A DNA stretch of 46,294 bases from Planctomycetaceae bacterium (GTDB lineage Bacteria; Planctomycetota; Planctomycetia; Pirellulales; Thermoguttaceae), in assembly GCA_031277105.1 (NCBI GenBank), contig JAISLW010000148.1:1-46294 (forward strand). Direction: 5' to 3'. The notes beneath the pieces were generated by a model. It was given only the letters and a program-made list of their open reading frames with translations. It ran no database searches and was not told where the DNA came from. The position numbers were made by a program, and so were the translations under genes. Shown piece after piece: positions 24,501 to 34,333 of this stretch (position 1 is its first letter; every line of letters starts with the position of its first letter).

Positions 24501-26907
24501 GGATTTCGTCAAATACCTTGATATACGTCGCAGGGTTAGAGTGAGAACCGCGTCCTATCGGAGATTGATCTATATCAATCATCTTGTCAAGCAACTCTAT
24601 CCCGTCAATACTACGATGAAAACCAGGATTGCCGTAACCGCGATTCAAATCACGATTCAAACCTTCAACAAGTATATCGTTGATCAACGAACTCTTGCCC
24701 GAACCGCTCACGCCAGTAACACAAACAAATACCCCAAGCGGAATCTCTACATCAATATTCTTCAAATTATTATGCCCCGCGCCGCGAATTATTATCTTAC
24801 GATCCGTAATTTGACGACGACGCTGCGGAATAGGTATCGACTCAATTCCAGATAAATATTTCAACGTAATCGATTCAGAATTTGACTCCGCTAAATTTGA
24901 CTCCGTTAAATTTGATTCTGCTAAATTTGATTCTGTTTCTGTTTTTAATTTAATCGAATTTATTTTTTCTATGCCTAAAATATTTGATACGATTTTGCCG
25001 CCATGAATACCTGGTCCAGGTCCGAAATCGACAAGCATATCAGCCGCCCGCATTGTATCTTCGTCATGCTCTACAACAATAACCGTGTTTCCGAGATCGC
25101 GCAATTTTGCAAGTGTTGCTAGTAGTCTGTCGTTGTCGCGCGGATGCAATCCTATCGACGGTTCGTCCAAAATATACAACACGCCGACTAATCCGCTTCC
25201 GATCTGACTTGCTAATCTTATTCGTTGCATTTCGCCGCCTGAAAGCGTTGGAGCGGTTCGACCTAGCGAAAGATATTCAAGCCCGACGTTGACCAAGAAA
25301 CCAAGCCGGTTGCGTATTTCTTTCAACGCTTCCGCCGCTATTTTTTTGCCCGTATCCGACAACACTAAATCAGAAAAGAATTTTTGTAACGAATTTATCG
25401 GCAACTTGCATAATTGCGGCAACGATAACTTTTTCTCCTTAAATTCGTCGCAAGCCGTTTCAAGTTTGAACGCCCGCGCCTGCTCGTTTAATCGCTCGCC
25501 GTTGCAAAAATTACAATTCATAACCCGCATATATTTTTCCATCTCAAGACGTTGCATTTTGCTTTTTGTCTCTTTGAATTGTATGAGCATTTGCGGGATA
25601 ATTCCGGCGTATTGGCCGCCCCATTTGTGATCCGCCGAAGTGTTATGCCAAGTATAAGTAATATGCCAATCGCCCGTTCCCCAAAGCACGGCGCTTTGAA
25701 TTTTAGGATCGAGTTCTTCCCATGCCGTTTCGAGTACGGTGTGCGGTTGAAGGTTGTAAAATTTCTCCAGCGCTTCCGCTACGCCTTGAAATATATGACG
25801 CCGCCAACGCCCTAAATCACGCCATCTGCCAATAGGAACTATACAACCTTGCTGAAATGATTTCGATTTGTCTGGAATCAATAAATCAGGATCAAACGAA
25901 TTCACTTCGCCCAATCCATCGCATTTAGGACACATCCCGCGCGGCGTGTTAAAACTGAATAGTTGCGGGCTAGGCGGCTCAAAACTTATATTACAATCCG
26001 TACAGGCATAATTCGCAGAAAGCGATAATTCAATAGTCTGATTTTTCGTAACAGAAAAAGAATCGCGATCAAGTTCAGATTGATCGGGGAAATTTACGTT
26101 AGAGTTTTTTTTGCGTTTTGATTGGGCTGGATTCAAATTCGGATTAGGCTGTTGCTGTTGCTGCTGTTGATTATTTTGGGCAAGTTCGACAAAATCGCTT
26201 GCGATAATTATGTGTCCGCCGCCGATTGCCAATGCCCGCTCGACGGATTCGGATAAACGGTTGCGTCCGGCGGCGCCGGATTGAACTATACGGTCAACAA
26301 TTACCTCAATATCATGACGCATCTGACGGTCAAGTTTCAAATCGTCGTTCAAACGAACTACTTGACCATCGACGCGCGCACGCGTATAACCTTGACGTGA
26401 TAAATCGGAAAATAAATCCTTAAATTCGCCCTTCTGCTTCCGAACAACAGGCGACATTATCAATAAATGAGTCGACTCCGGTATTGCTTCAATTTGATCT
26501 ATAATTTGTTGACGCGTCTGAGCGGAAATCGGTTTGCCGCATCGCGGACAATAACCCGTCGCAACTCGCGCAAAAAGGACGCGAAGAAAATCATATATCT
26601 CCGTAATCGTGCCAACTGTACTACGTACACTTTGACCGCCAGACTTCTGAGAAATCGAAATAGAAGGACTCAATCCGCGAATCTGATCAACGTCGGGCTT
26701 GGGCAATTGACCTAAAAATTGACGCGCATAACTCGATAAACTCTCAACATAACGACGTTGACCTTCCGCATAAAGCGTATCAAATGCCAACGAACTCTTG
26801 CCAGAACCGCTAACGCCCGTAAAGCAAATTAATTTATTACGCGGCAAAACAAGATCAACGTCGCATAAATTATGCTCGCGAGCGCCATTGACTATAATAT
26901 CAGACAT
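21535..26907 (-). CDS. uvrA: Excinuclease ABC subunit A, extended form with three ABC ATPase modules
   Basis: 1790 aa; three Walker A motifs (GVSGSGKSS, GVSGSGKSS, GPSGSGKSS), three LSGGE signatures, two copies of the UvrA N-terminal half (EGQRRYVESLSSYARQF twice) and one C-terminal half. Confidence 0.93.
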   Translation of the reverse strand: MSDIIVNGAREHNLCDVDLVLPRNKLICFTGVSGSGKSSLAFDTLYAEGQRRYVESLSSYARQFLGQLPKPDVDQIRGLSPSISISQKSGGQSVRSTVGTITEIYDFLRVLFARVATGYCPRCGKPISAQTRQQIIDQIEAIPESTHLLIMSPVVRKQKGEFKDLFSDLSRQGYTRARVDGQVVRLNDDLKLDRQMRHDIEVIVDRIVQSGAAGRNRLSESVERALAIGGGHIIIASDFVELAQNNQQQQQQQPNPNLNPAQSKRKKNSNVNFPDQSELDRDSFSVTKNQTIELSLSANYACTDCNISFEPPSPQLFSFNTPRGMCPKCDGLGEVNSFDPDLLIPDKSKSFQQGCIVPIGRWRDLGRWRRHIFQGVAEALEKFYNLQPHTVLETAWEELDPKIQSAVLWGTGDWHITYTWHNTSADHKWGGQYAGIIPQMLIQFKETKSKMQRLEMEKYMRVMNCNFCNGERLNEQARAFKLETACDEFKEKKLSLPQLCKLPINSLQKFFSDLVLSDTGKKIAAEALKEIRNRLGFLVNVGLEYLSLGRTAPTLSGGEMQRIRLASQIGSGLVGVLYILDEPSIGLHPRDNDRLLATLAKLRDLGNTVIVVEHDEDTMRAADMLVDFGPGPGIHGGKIVSNILGIEKINSIKLKTETESNLAESNLTESNLAESNSESITLKYLSGIESIPIPQRRRQITDRKIIIRGAGHNNLKNIDVEIPLGVFVCVTGVSGSGKSSLINDILVEGLNRDLNRGYGNPGFHRSIDGIELLDKMIDIDQSPIGRGSHSNPATYIKVFDEIRNLFAEIPEAKLNGYEPGRFSFNIKGGRCEACEGRGVQKLEMDFLADVYVTCQACQGRRFNHETLAIRYKGKSIDQVLNMDVEEAIEHFENHPKIKHYLSMLARVGLGYMKLGQPSPTLSGGEAQRIKLARELVKRSTGKTLYLLDEPTTGLHFADIKMLLGVLHEFVEAGNTVLVVEHNLDVIKTADWIIDLGPEGGEAGGEIVTTGAPEMIVQCENSHTGKALKKYFDKKNAAINTVPPIIPITTTQKKSQLSQSQLTQSQNSQSPNNAASEINSVIVCGAEEHNLKNVSVEIPRDKMTVCSGPSGSGKSSLAMDTIYAEGQRRYVESLSSYARQFIGQLQKPRVERIEGLSPAIAIEQKSASHSPRSTVGTITEVQDYLRVLFARLGVSYCPDCNIPVGTQTLDEIIAKIMSMQTAHRLLIAAPVTIEVGQIYDELWRRFRADGFSRVRVDGVLYSLDGTDGLPDIDRRRRHDVELIIDRIVLRDDQSGRMRIADSVESALLTGRGVVHVIEADESIPETRWKRSIHSQHLACERCGRSFERLTPHHFSANSPLGWCPNCEGLGVQRGANPAVFLCDSKLTLWEGAVNLLPNTNTPIGAAMLRAFAEQTGIPLNTPFEQLDARHRRLIYHGTGDQEFNVKFEINLDKKHLDKNNETQKETPKETIKETQKNIVKKASKKVTPAANSVESKIIVTKNNKTQDDDADKNNAGKNNDIKDGDIKDGGDVSGVVGREVQFSFQYKGLYNSVEEASRLVPMFRVEGGMVLDEVECGVCMGSRLRDDVSAVRLIGYTMDQLCRLPLGVLIEVFRGWKLTAVERQVAGDLLVEVVNRLQFLIDVGLDYLTLSRPAPTLSGGETQRIRLAAQIGSGLVGVLYVLDEPTIGLHPRDNMRLIEALRKLRDLGNTLIVVEHDKDVILGADKILDFGPKAGRYGGEIVAQGAPEQILKQKNSVTGAYLNGKKQIPIPKNRRISIKQSKKSPTKQNAN

Positions 26908-26936
26908 AAAAGGAAAAATTAAAGGGGGAAGTTTTT

Positions 26937-27063
26937 AATTCGGAAAGCGGAATTAAAGATTTTGATTTCAAATTTAAAATAATCTTTCTAATCTGTTTAA
27001 TCTGTGGACAAAAAAATGATCCACAGATTAAACAGATTATTTTTAATTACGCATTCCGAATTT
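26937..27063. repeat. Family E hairpin element
   Basis: TTCGGAAAGCGGAATTAAAGATTTTGATTTCAAATTTAAAATAATCTTTCTAATCTGTTTAATCTGTGGAC...TCCACAGATTAAACAGATTA...TTCCGAA. Confidence 0.85.
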
Positions 27064-27138
27064 AAACCAAACTCTGATTATTTTATTTTAATTTTTTTCG
27101 CAAACAACAATATATTCGTATAACATTGTTCATTGTTT

Positions 27139-27316
<178 letters not shown>

Positions 27317-27322
<6 letters not shown>

Positions 27323-28141
27323 AAATTTTTTTAGGTGTTTTATGCTTTTTTCGGCTTGTTCTAGTGTTCCGCATTCGACGCTTAGTACGATATTTTGGGG
27401 CAATGTTTTTATTATTTTTATAATTTTTTCCCAATTGATTACGCCGTCTCCGCAGGCGCAGCCGACGGCGGTACCCATAACTTTTCCTCTTTCGGCGTCT
27501 GATTGTTCGATAGAAATATCTTTAGCGTGAACGTGTACGAGTCTATGTTTAACTCTGTCTAGCCATTCGGCGGGGTCTTGACCGCCAAGATATGCGTTGC
27601 CGGTATCGAAGTTAGCGCCGATGAAATCTGATTGGACAAGATTTAAGATACGGTCGTATTTTTCGGGGACTAGCGAATAAGTTTGGTGCATTTCGAGTCC
27701 GATTTTTATTCCGCGTCTTGCGGCGATTTTTTCGGCTTCGGCGATTGAGTATTTTATTAGCGTAAAATCTTCTTCTTCGCTTGTCCAAGATTGTTTATGA
27801 CCTTCGTCGGTATTGATAATAGGCGCGCCGCATTCTTTGGCGAATCTGGCGGCTTGTTTAAGATATTCAACGGCAATTTCGGGTTTACACAATGGAGTAT
27901 GCGAAGAGAGACCTGAAAGTTTGAGGTTATGTTTTTCAACAACGTCTTTAATCCGAAACGGATCGTCGAGCATTGAGACGCTGTGGAAGTATCCGGCTTC
28001 GCTGAGTAATTCGCGTCCCCAGTGTACCATTGGTTCGATATATTCGTAGCCGAGTTCGGCGGCAAATTGTGCGCCCCATTCGAATGACTTATGCGAAGTC
28101 CGAACCGCCTCAAGATTGAGACCAATACCAATTTTACCCAT
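27317..28141 (-). CDS. Sugar phosphate isomerase/epimerase (xylose isomerase-like TIM barrel)
   Basis: GIGLNLEAVRTS...KIGLEMHQTY...IGANFDTGNAYLGGQDP...VHVHAKDI. Confidence 0.82.
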
Positions 28142-28259
28142 TTTTTATTCTCCTTATTGTTAAAAAAATTTTTGTAACCGCATTTGAGGGACAAGCGGGA
28201 CAAATTTTTTAATTCCTAATTAAAAAAACTATCCCTTATCTCCTACGCTCTACACTCTA

Positions 28260-31200
28260 CTAATCATAACCGTTTTCGTTATTTTTTGCGTTATGTATAT
28301 TTTTTTTGGTTTTATTATTGTTTGTGTTTTTGTTAATTTTTTTGTTCATATCCGGCGTAAAATTTTCGGGCAAGTCTAGCATTGACGCTTTTTTTGGTAC
28401 GAAGAATTTTCCTGCTGGTCCTGATAATATTGCGGGCAAGAATATCAAATCTCCGATCAACGCAACCGATAGCATTGCTAGCATCATTACGCCGAACATT
28501 TGTGTTGGCGTGAATGTGCTGAATGCAAACGCCGACAAACCTACTCCTCCGATTAGTGTTGTTTGAGTCATTGCTGTTGCGCAGCGTTCGTATGCGTGTT
28601 GGTTTGCTTCGCGCGGCGTGCAACCTTGATCTATTGCCGTTCTGAACCATGTTAAATAATGGATTGTATCATCGACTGCGATTCCCATTGCTACGCTTGC
28701 CGTCATCATTGTGCCTACATCGACGGGAAATTCAATTATACCCATGAAACCAAAAACTACCGCTACCGGAAATAAATTCGGCAACATTGCCAGAAATCCT
28801 GCGATAGCGTTTCGTAGAATTAGCGCCATTACGATTCCGATCAAGATAAAAGCGCTTGCTAAACTATCGACTAATCCTGCAATCAATTCGTGTTGCGTTT
28901 TATAAACTACCGGCACCATGCCTGTAAAAACTGCTTGTACCGGAGTCGTATCTGGCGGCGGCGGTTGTTTGTTTGTCGTAAAAATCGAACTTATCTGTTT
29001 TGCTTTTGCCGTAACCCAACCTGCCGTCTTGCCCCAGATACCGAGACGTTCGGCAGGATTAATCAGAGCGTGAACCGGAAACTTCTCATCGGGGAATTGT
29101 TCCGCTAATAATTCGTCGATCATCGGATTGACTACATTTTTGACTTTGTTGATAAATAGCGAGTAGTCAATATCGCGTTTCAACGACCATACTCGCATAC
29201 TTATTCGCCAGAGGTCAATTCCGTATTTTTTCTCCCATTCGGTCGCTTTCGATTTGTATTTCGTTAATTGTTCTGTTGAAATCCCCGATAATTCCGTATT
29301 ATCTTCTGCCAAAATTATTTTCCGAACCGAGTCCAAACCAGCCGCTTGTAACAGCGCCGCGTCGGACTCGGTTATGTCGAGTTGTTTTAATGCTTCGGTA
29401 TAATTTGGCGTTTCCGGCGCCAGTGACAAATCGCCTTCGATGGTAATGTAATCTTTGAGTTCGTGTCTGTGTCTATCGAGTTGTCCGTTTATTGCGTAAT
29501 CGCGCGTCCGTCGCGTCGTCGAATGCTCGGCGCCCAATGTTTTAGGCGGCGGACCAAAGGTTACCGCAGAAACGGCGCTGCCTATATCGTCCGGCAATTC
29601 CGCTCGAAGTTTTTTACATACCTTGTCGATAAATCTATAACGTTCAAGCGTAGTCATTGGGCAACGCCGGTTGTCAAATTTCAAAACAACTTCCATTGGA
29701 ACTAACGGACCAAGTTGTTCTTCTAGCGCCGTGTAGTGTGCGATTATTTCGGCATTGGGAGAATAAAAACGCATCATCTTAACGGACGTTTTTATGTTAA
29801 ACACGCCCGCCGCAAAATATATCATCACGCCAAGACAACACAAACCAACCAAAAAATGATGATTGATGATAAACTTACAAACTACGCGCCAAAATGATAA
29901 TATACGCGTATCTTCTATTAACTCGCCCGACAATTCGCCGGACTCCGTAAATAAAATTGAATCAGACGGCGATTTCTGTTGATTTAAATAGCGCCGTAAA
30001 TATTCGACTGCTGGAAAAAAATGTAGCAAAGAAGGTAAATAAAAAAACAATAACAACAACGTGCAAAGAACGCCGATAGCTGAATAAAAACCAAATTTCA
30101 TTATCGGAATCAAATGTGAAAAATAAAGCGAGCCTAAACCTATCGCAGTCGTGAAAGAAGCCATAAAACAAGGATACCATGCAATTGTTACGGCGCGTTC
30201 GGCGGCGCCGGGAATCCCTTTTTCGCGGATAGCGTCGCGATAATAATTGACAATATGAATTGCGCCGGATATTGCCAAAACATAAACTAGCGCCGGCATA
30301 CTTAACATAATCGCATCGCAACGGCTGCCGGTCGCCCAAACAAGCGCTAATGATATGCCCGCCGAAATCAATGCCGTAAAAAATACAAACATCGTTACAC
30401 GCAAACTACCAAGACAAATCAACGCTATCGTTACGCCAAGAACTGCGCAAACGCCCGCAAGACGATATAACGTCCGCTCGCCTTCAAGACCGACCGCGAC
30501 GTTATCAACCGGAGGACCGCCCATAATTATACCGTCGATATTGTAAGGCGAGCCGACTGTCATGTCTTTCAATAATGACCAAGTCTTAGATGCAAACTTG
30601 ATCAATATTGCACGTTGATCGTCTGGAAAAACAGGTTCGACGCCGCATTCGCGACCTATTTCGCGGATTTGTGCAAGTACTTTTCGCAATGCTTTTTCAT
30701 TAGGTTGCGGGTGAAGTGTTACGATCATTGCCGTAGGGTATTTGCCAATTTCAAGCGGCTTGCCGTCGGCGGATGTACGATCCGGTCCAATTAACAATCC
30801 GTCTAATCGTTCAAGAATTTCCGCACGCGTTAAAAGTGTAAATCTGCTACGCGTATAACGCTCCTCAAATAAACGCAAAAGACGAGGTCCCGTTAAAACG
30901 TCTTTAAAGTATGCGGGCGGCGTTTCGGTTTCAGTATTATTAGCGGCGGCGTTAGTTGAGGTAGTTTTGGCGGCGCTATTGGGCGGTGAAATTTTAGAAG
31001 CCTTGTCAATATTATTTGTGGAAACTGGGGCGGGAATTGTTTCGTTACCGTTACTGTTGCCGTTGCCGTCTTCGACTTCGACGACAAAAGGCGGCGCGCC
31101 TGTCATCCAATCTCCGATATTATCAATTGTCCTACCTGGAACAAGTTTTTGTGCAAACATCTCAAGACGGTCGTCGTCCATTGTGCAACCTTCCCAACTT

Positions 31201-31403
31201 ACAACAACAAAACTTTCGTATGGAAAATTCTTAAGAAACCATTTGTATTCTTGTGTTTCTTTAAATGTTTCCGGCAGCCAGTCGGCGACGTTATTGGAGT
31301 TGCTTTTGAGCGTCCTATTTGTTCCCATGCCGATAAAAGAGAGCATGAACACGACAAGAAAAATTATCCGAAAACCGTGATCGCTAAAAAATGTATTACG
31401 CAT
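28260..31403 (-). CDS. MMPL/RND superfamily transporter
   Basis: 1047 aa, YVLAISGAIHIVNYYRDA and TASVAMGIAVDDTIHYLTWFRTA, two TM clusters. Confidence 0.85.
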   Translation of the reverse strand: MRNTFFSDHGFRIIFLVVFMLSFIGMGTNRTLKSNSNNVADWLPETFKETQEYKWFLKNFPYESFVVVSWEGCTMDDDRLEMFAQKLVPGRTIDNIGDWMTGAPPFVVEVEDGNGNSNGNETIPAPVSTNNIDKASKISPPNSAAKTTSTNAAANNTETETPPAYFKDVLTGPRLLRLFEERYTRSRFTLLTRAEILERLDGLLIGPDRTSADGKPLEIGKYPTAMIVTLHPQPNEKALRKVLAQIREIGRECGVEPVFPDDQRAILIKFASKTWSLLKDMTVGSPYNIDGIIMGGPPVDNVAVGLEGERTLYRLAGVCAVLGVTIALICLGSLRVTMFVFFTALISAGISLALVWATGSRCDAIMLSMPALVYVLAISGAIHIVNYYRDAIREKGIPGAAERAVTIAWYPCFMASFTTAIGLGSLYFSHLIPIMKFGFYSAIGVLCTLLLLFFYLPSLLHFFPAVEYLRRYLNQQKSPSDSILFTESGELSGELIEDTRILSFWRVVCKFIINHHFLVGLCCLGVMIYFAAGVFNIKTSVKMMRFYSPNAEIIAHYTALEEQLGPLVPMEVVLKFDNRRCPMTTLERYRFIDKVCKKLRAELPDDIGSAVSAVTFGPPPKTLGAEHSTTRRTRDYAINGQLDRHRHELKDYITIEGDLSLAPETPNYTEALKQLDITESDAALLQAAGLDSVRKIILAEDNTELSGISTEQLTKYKSKATEWEKKYGIDLWRISMRVWSLKRDIDYSLFINKVKNVVNPMIDELLAEQFPDEKFPVHALINPAERLGIWGKTAGWVTAKAKQISSIFTTNKQPPPPDTTPVQAVFTGMVPVVYKTQHELIAGLVDSLASAFILIGIVMALILRNAIAGFLAMLPNLFPVAVVFGFMGIIEFPVDVGTMMTASVAMGIAVDDTIHYLTWFRTAIDQGCTPREANQHAYERCATAMTQTTLIGGVGLSAFAFSTFTPTQMFGVMMLAMLSVALIGDLIFLPAILSGPAGKFFVPKKASMLDLPENFTPDMNKKINKNTNNNKTKKNIHNAKNNENGYD

Positions 31404-31620
31404 ATTTGTTATAAAAAATTGGGTAACCGTTCAAGGTATTTTTTATTATTTAATGTTTTTGTTTAATTGTCTTTCGTCTTGATGGGGGTATTTTCATAAC
31501 CGTATTTTTTTGACTTGCGGTTATGAAAGTTATGTTTTTATCGGGGCGAATATTTTTAGCGACTAAATATCAAAAAACAAAAATAATCATAAAGATACTA
31601 CTGAATTGTTACAACTTTTA

Positions 31621-31919
31621 GGTAATTCTAAAAACAATTTTTTTATTTAAGCGTCGAGAACGCAGAATTAGCAAAGGAGAATTTTTAAAAAATATTTTAA
31701 ATCAAAAAGTCAATTATACAGCTCGTACTTGAAATTCAGTGATGTAAAAGCGTCAAAGCCTGCCGTCCGAAAGCTAGGCAGGCGAAGGTAAACGAAAACT
31801 CAAGTGCGAACAGTTTATAATATTAAATCACGTTTTGATTCCGATTAAAAATCTCTTCTGTGTTTTCTGTATTCTCTGTGGTTAATAAAAATAAATCTGT
31901 GGTTTTTAGAAATTTTCTA
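31621..31919. repeat. Family D element interrupted by family A
   Basis: GGTAATTCTAAAAACAATTTTTTTATTTAAGCG...CTCTGTGGTTAATAAAAATAAATCTGTGGTTTTTAGAAATT. Confidence 0.82.
31719..31819 (-). repeat. Family A copy nested in a family D element
   Basis: Interrupts GTCAATTATA/ATATTAAAT of family D; insertion length 101 bp including duplicated TA. Confidence 0.88.
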
Positions 31920-32195
31920 TTGTATTTGTGGGGCGAAAAAAATCATTTACATTTATTGTTACAAAAAATCGTATGCCAATGGGATCGTTTAAAAAAGTTT
32001 TACAGAAAGTGCAATTAAAAATTTTAAGTGTAACAGCATACTTTTTTTTTACGGCGTGTCTATATGTTCTCAAGTGTTTTAGCGATTACAATTTTTTTAG
32101 CAACCATATTTTTTACCCAACTATCCCAAATTCACGATAATTCAAAATTAAATCAGAAAAACAATGCAGAATAGCAACTATCCCGTTTATCCCTC

Positions 32196-32490
32196 TACAG
32201 GATCGCAAGCGTCACGCCTGCATTCCAGGATCGCAGGTGTCTCGCCTGCAAAAAAAAGGAAAGCAGGCGCTAAAGGATCGTACTCGCCGCAGGATCGCGG
32301 GCGTCTCGCCTGCATGCGGTTGTACTCAACCGCAAATTAGCGATGTTTATATCTCAACCGCCTTTTTGTTTGCCTATCGGCAAAATGCAGGCGGGACGCC
32401 CGCGATCCGTTGGTCTCGCCTGCATTTCAGGATCGCAGGCGAGATGTCTGCGATCCTTTTAGCGATTGCGGACAACAGGATCGCTGTATG
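32196..32490. repeat. Family G GC-rich palindrome cluster
   Basis: GGATCGCAGGTGTCTCGCCTGCA units, GCGGTTGTACTCAACCGC hairpin (32316-32333), TTTGCCTATCGGCAAA. Confidence 0.8.
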
Positions 32491-32698
32491 ATTTGTGTGA
32501 GACCGTTAGGGACAAAATATTGGTAAAAAAACGATACGAAATAAAATTGTTTGCCCCTAGCGGGACAGATGAGACAAATATTTATTGTTACAATAAATCT
32601 ATCACCTACACTCTATCCCCTAAAACTCTACGCTTCTAAAATTTCGTGAACTGTTACTTAAAACGCATATTTTATCATCGCTCTATTCTTTGTTTTTT

Positions 32699-33916
32699 TC
32701 AAAATATTGATTTTAGTCTTTGCAATAATTCGATTATGAAATGTTTTGGATAAGCTAGATTTAATCGTTCAAACGATTCTCCGCCCTCGCCGAAAATATA
32801 ACCGCTCTCAAAAAAAATTCCTAACTTACTTCTAAATAAACGTTCCCGTTCTCTACCACTTATTCCCATTGCGTCGAAATTTAACCATTGCAGATACGTA
32901 CCCTGCAATTGACAAGTTTTTATTTGCGGGATTTTTGATTCGATAAATTCTTTCGTCAACTCATAATTTGCATAGATATATTTCAACAATTGATCAAGCC
33001 ATCCTTCCGCTTTATTATACGCCGCTATCGTAGCCGTTGCCGCAAAACAATTCAACGTATGAAAACCGCAATCATGCGATTGCCGAACAAACCGCAGTCG
33101 CACGCCGCCATCAGGAATAATAATATTTGAAACTTGCAATCCACACATATTGAACGATTTTGAAGGCGACGTACAAACAATTACCTTACCCCGCAACTCC
33201 GGCGGCAACAATAAATAACTCGCATGACAAAACGGCGGAAAAACAATATCCGCATGAATCTCATCAGACACAACAAGAACATTATGACGATTACAAATAT
33301 CCGCAACCCGCTCTAACTCTTCCAACTTCCAAACACGACCAACCGGATTATGCGGATTGCAAAGAATAAGCATTTTTGCCGCTGAATCAGACGCCTTGCT
33401 CTCCAAGTCGTCAAAATTTATCCGATAATTATTGCCGTCAAAAAGCAACGTATTATTTATCACACGCCTGCCAAGCGACTTGACCGAAGCATGAAAAGGA
33501 CGATAAACCGGCGTTTGAACTATAACGCCATCGCCAATATTAGTAAACGCAGAAATCGCATAACAAAGCGCCGAAACTACGCCAGGCGAAAATACTAGCC
33601 AATCACGCTCAATACAAATTCCATGACGACGACTAAACCAAGAAATCACAGCGTCAAAATACGCCGCCGCCGGCTCCGTATAACCATAAACCAACTCCGA
33701 AGCAGCGCCGCACAACGCCTCAACTATCTCCGGCGCCATCCGAAAATCCATATCCGCCGTCGATACCGCAAACAATCCAGAATATCCAAAACCACAATCG
33801 CCATAAGAAGCAAAAAGCCGTTTGGCATTCTCCCACTTAATCGAACCATGCCCGCTACGATCAACCAACTCGTCAAAATTATAAACAACACGATTATCAA
33901 AATTATCAAAACTCAT
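32699..33916 (-). CDS. MalY/PatB-type PLP-dependent aminotransferase (cystathionine beta-lyase family)
   Basis: ILCNPHNPVGRVWKLEELERVADIC, VVSDEIHADIVF, CTSPSKSFNMCGLQ (PLP lysine). Start placed at 33916. Confidence 0.88.
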   Translation of the reverse strand: MSFDNFDNRVVYNFDELVDRSGHGSIKWENAKRLFASYGDCGFGYSGLFAVSTADMDFRMAPEIVEALCGAASELVYGYTEPAAAYFDAVISWFSRRHGICIERDWLVFSPGVVSALCYAISAFTNIGDGVIVQTPVYRPFHASVKSLGRRVINNTLLFDGNNYRINFDDLESKASDSAAKMLILCNPHNPVGRVWKLEELERVADICNRHNVLVVSDEIHADIVFPPFCHASYLLLPPELRGKVIVCTSPSKSFNMCGLQVSNIIIPDGGVRLRFVRQSHDCGFHTLNCFAATATIAAYNKAEGWLDQLLKYIYANYELTKEFIESKIPQIKTCQLQGTYLQWLNFDAMGISGRERERLFRSKLGIFFESGYIFGEGGESFERLNLAYPKHFIIELLQRLKSIF

Positions 33917-33951
33917 AACTTTTTTAAATGCGGAATACGGAATTATTTTTT

Positions 33952-34318
33952 GCAACCGTTCACAAAAATTTCGTTTATACAGATCGTACTTGAATTTCAG
34001 CGATTTATACTGCTCGTACTTGAAATTCAGCGATTTAAAAGCGTCAAAGCCTGCCGTCCGAAAACTAGGCAGGCGAAGGTAAACGCAAACTCAAGTACGA
34101 ATAGTTTAAAAGCGTCAAAGCCTGCCGTCCGAATGCTAGGCAGGCAAAGGTAAACGAAAACTCAAGCGCTAACAGTTTAATAAGTTCTCATAACGAAATT
34201 TTTAGGGACAAGTGGGACAGGAGGGACAATTTTTTTGTTACAAAAAATCGTCAGAAGGATCTCAGGCGTCCCGCCTGCAAGCGGTTGACTCAACCGCCAA
34301 AATTCCGTGAACGGTTAC
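33952..34318. repeat. Family B element carrying nested family A copies
   Basis: GCAACCGTTCACAAAAATTTCG...AAAATTCCGTGAACGGTTAC. Confidence 0.7.
33976..34178 (-). repeat. Family A copy interrupted by a second family A copy (inner 34008-34108)
   Basis: Outer: TATACAGATCG..CAGCGATTTA / AAAGCGTCAAAGCC..CTAACAGTTTA; inner insertion is 101 bp with flanking TTTA. Confidence 0.88.
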
Positions 34319-34333
34319 ATTAACATAACTTTA

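Noticed and set aside
22288-26715. Many small + strand ORFs antisense to uvrA
   Set aside because: Shadow ORFs without recognisable domains; the minus-strand UvrA reading frame is conserved throughout.
33623-34153. 176-aa + strand ORF
   Set aside because: Antisense to the MalY gene and then runs through family A repeats; basic, low-quality translation.
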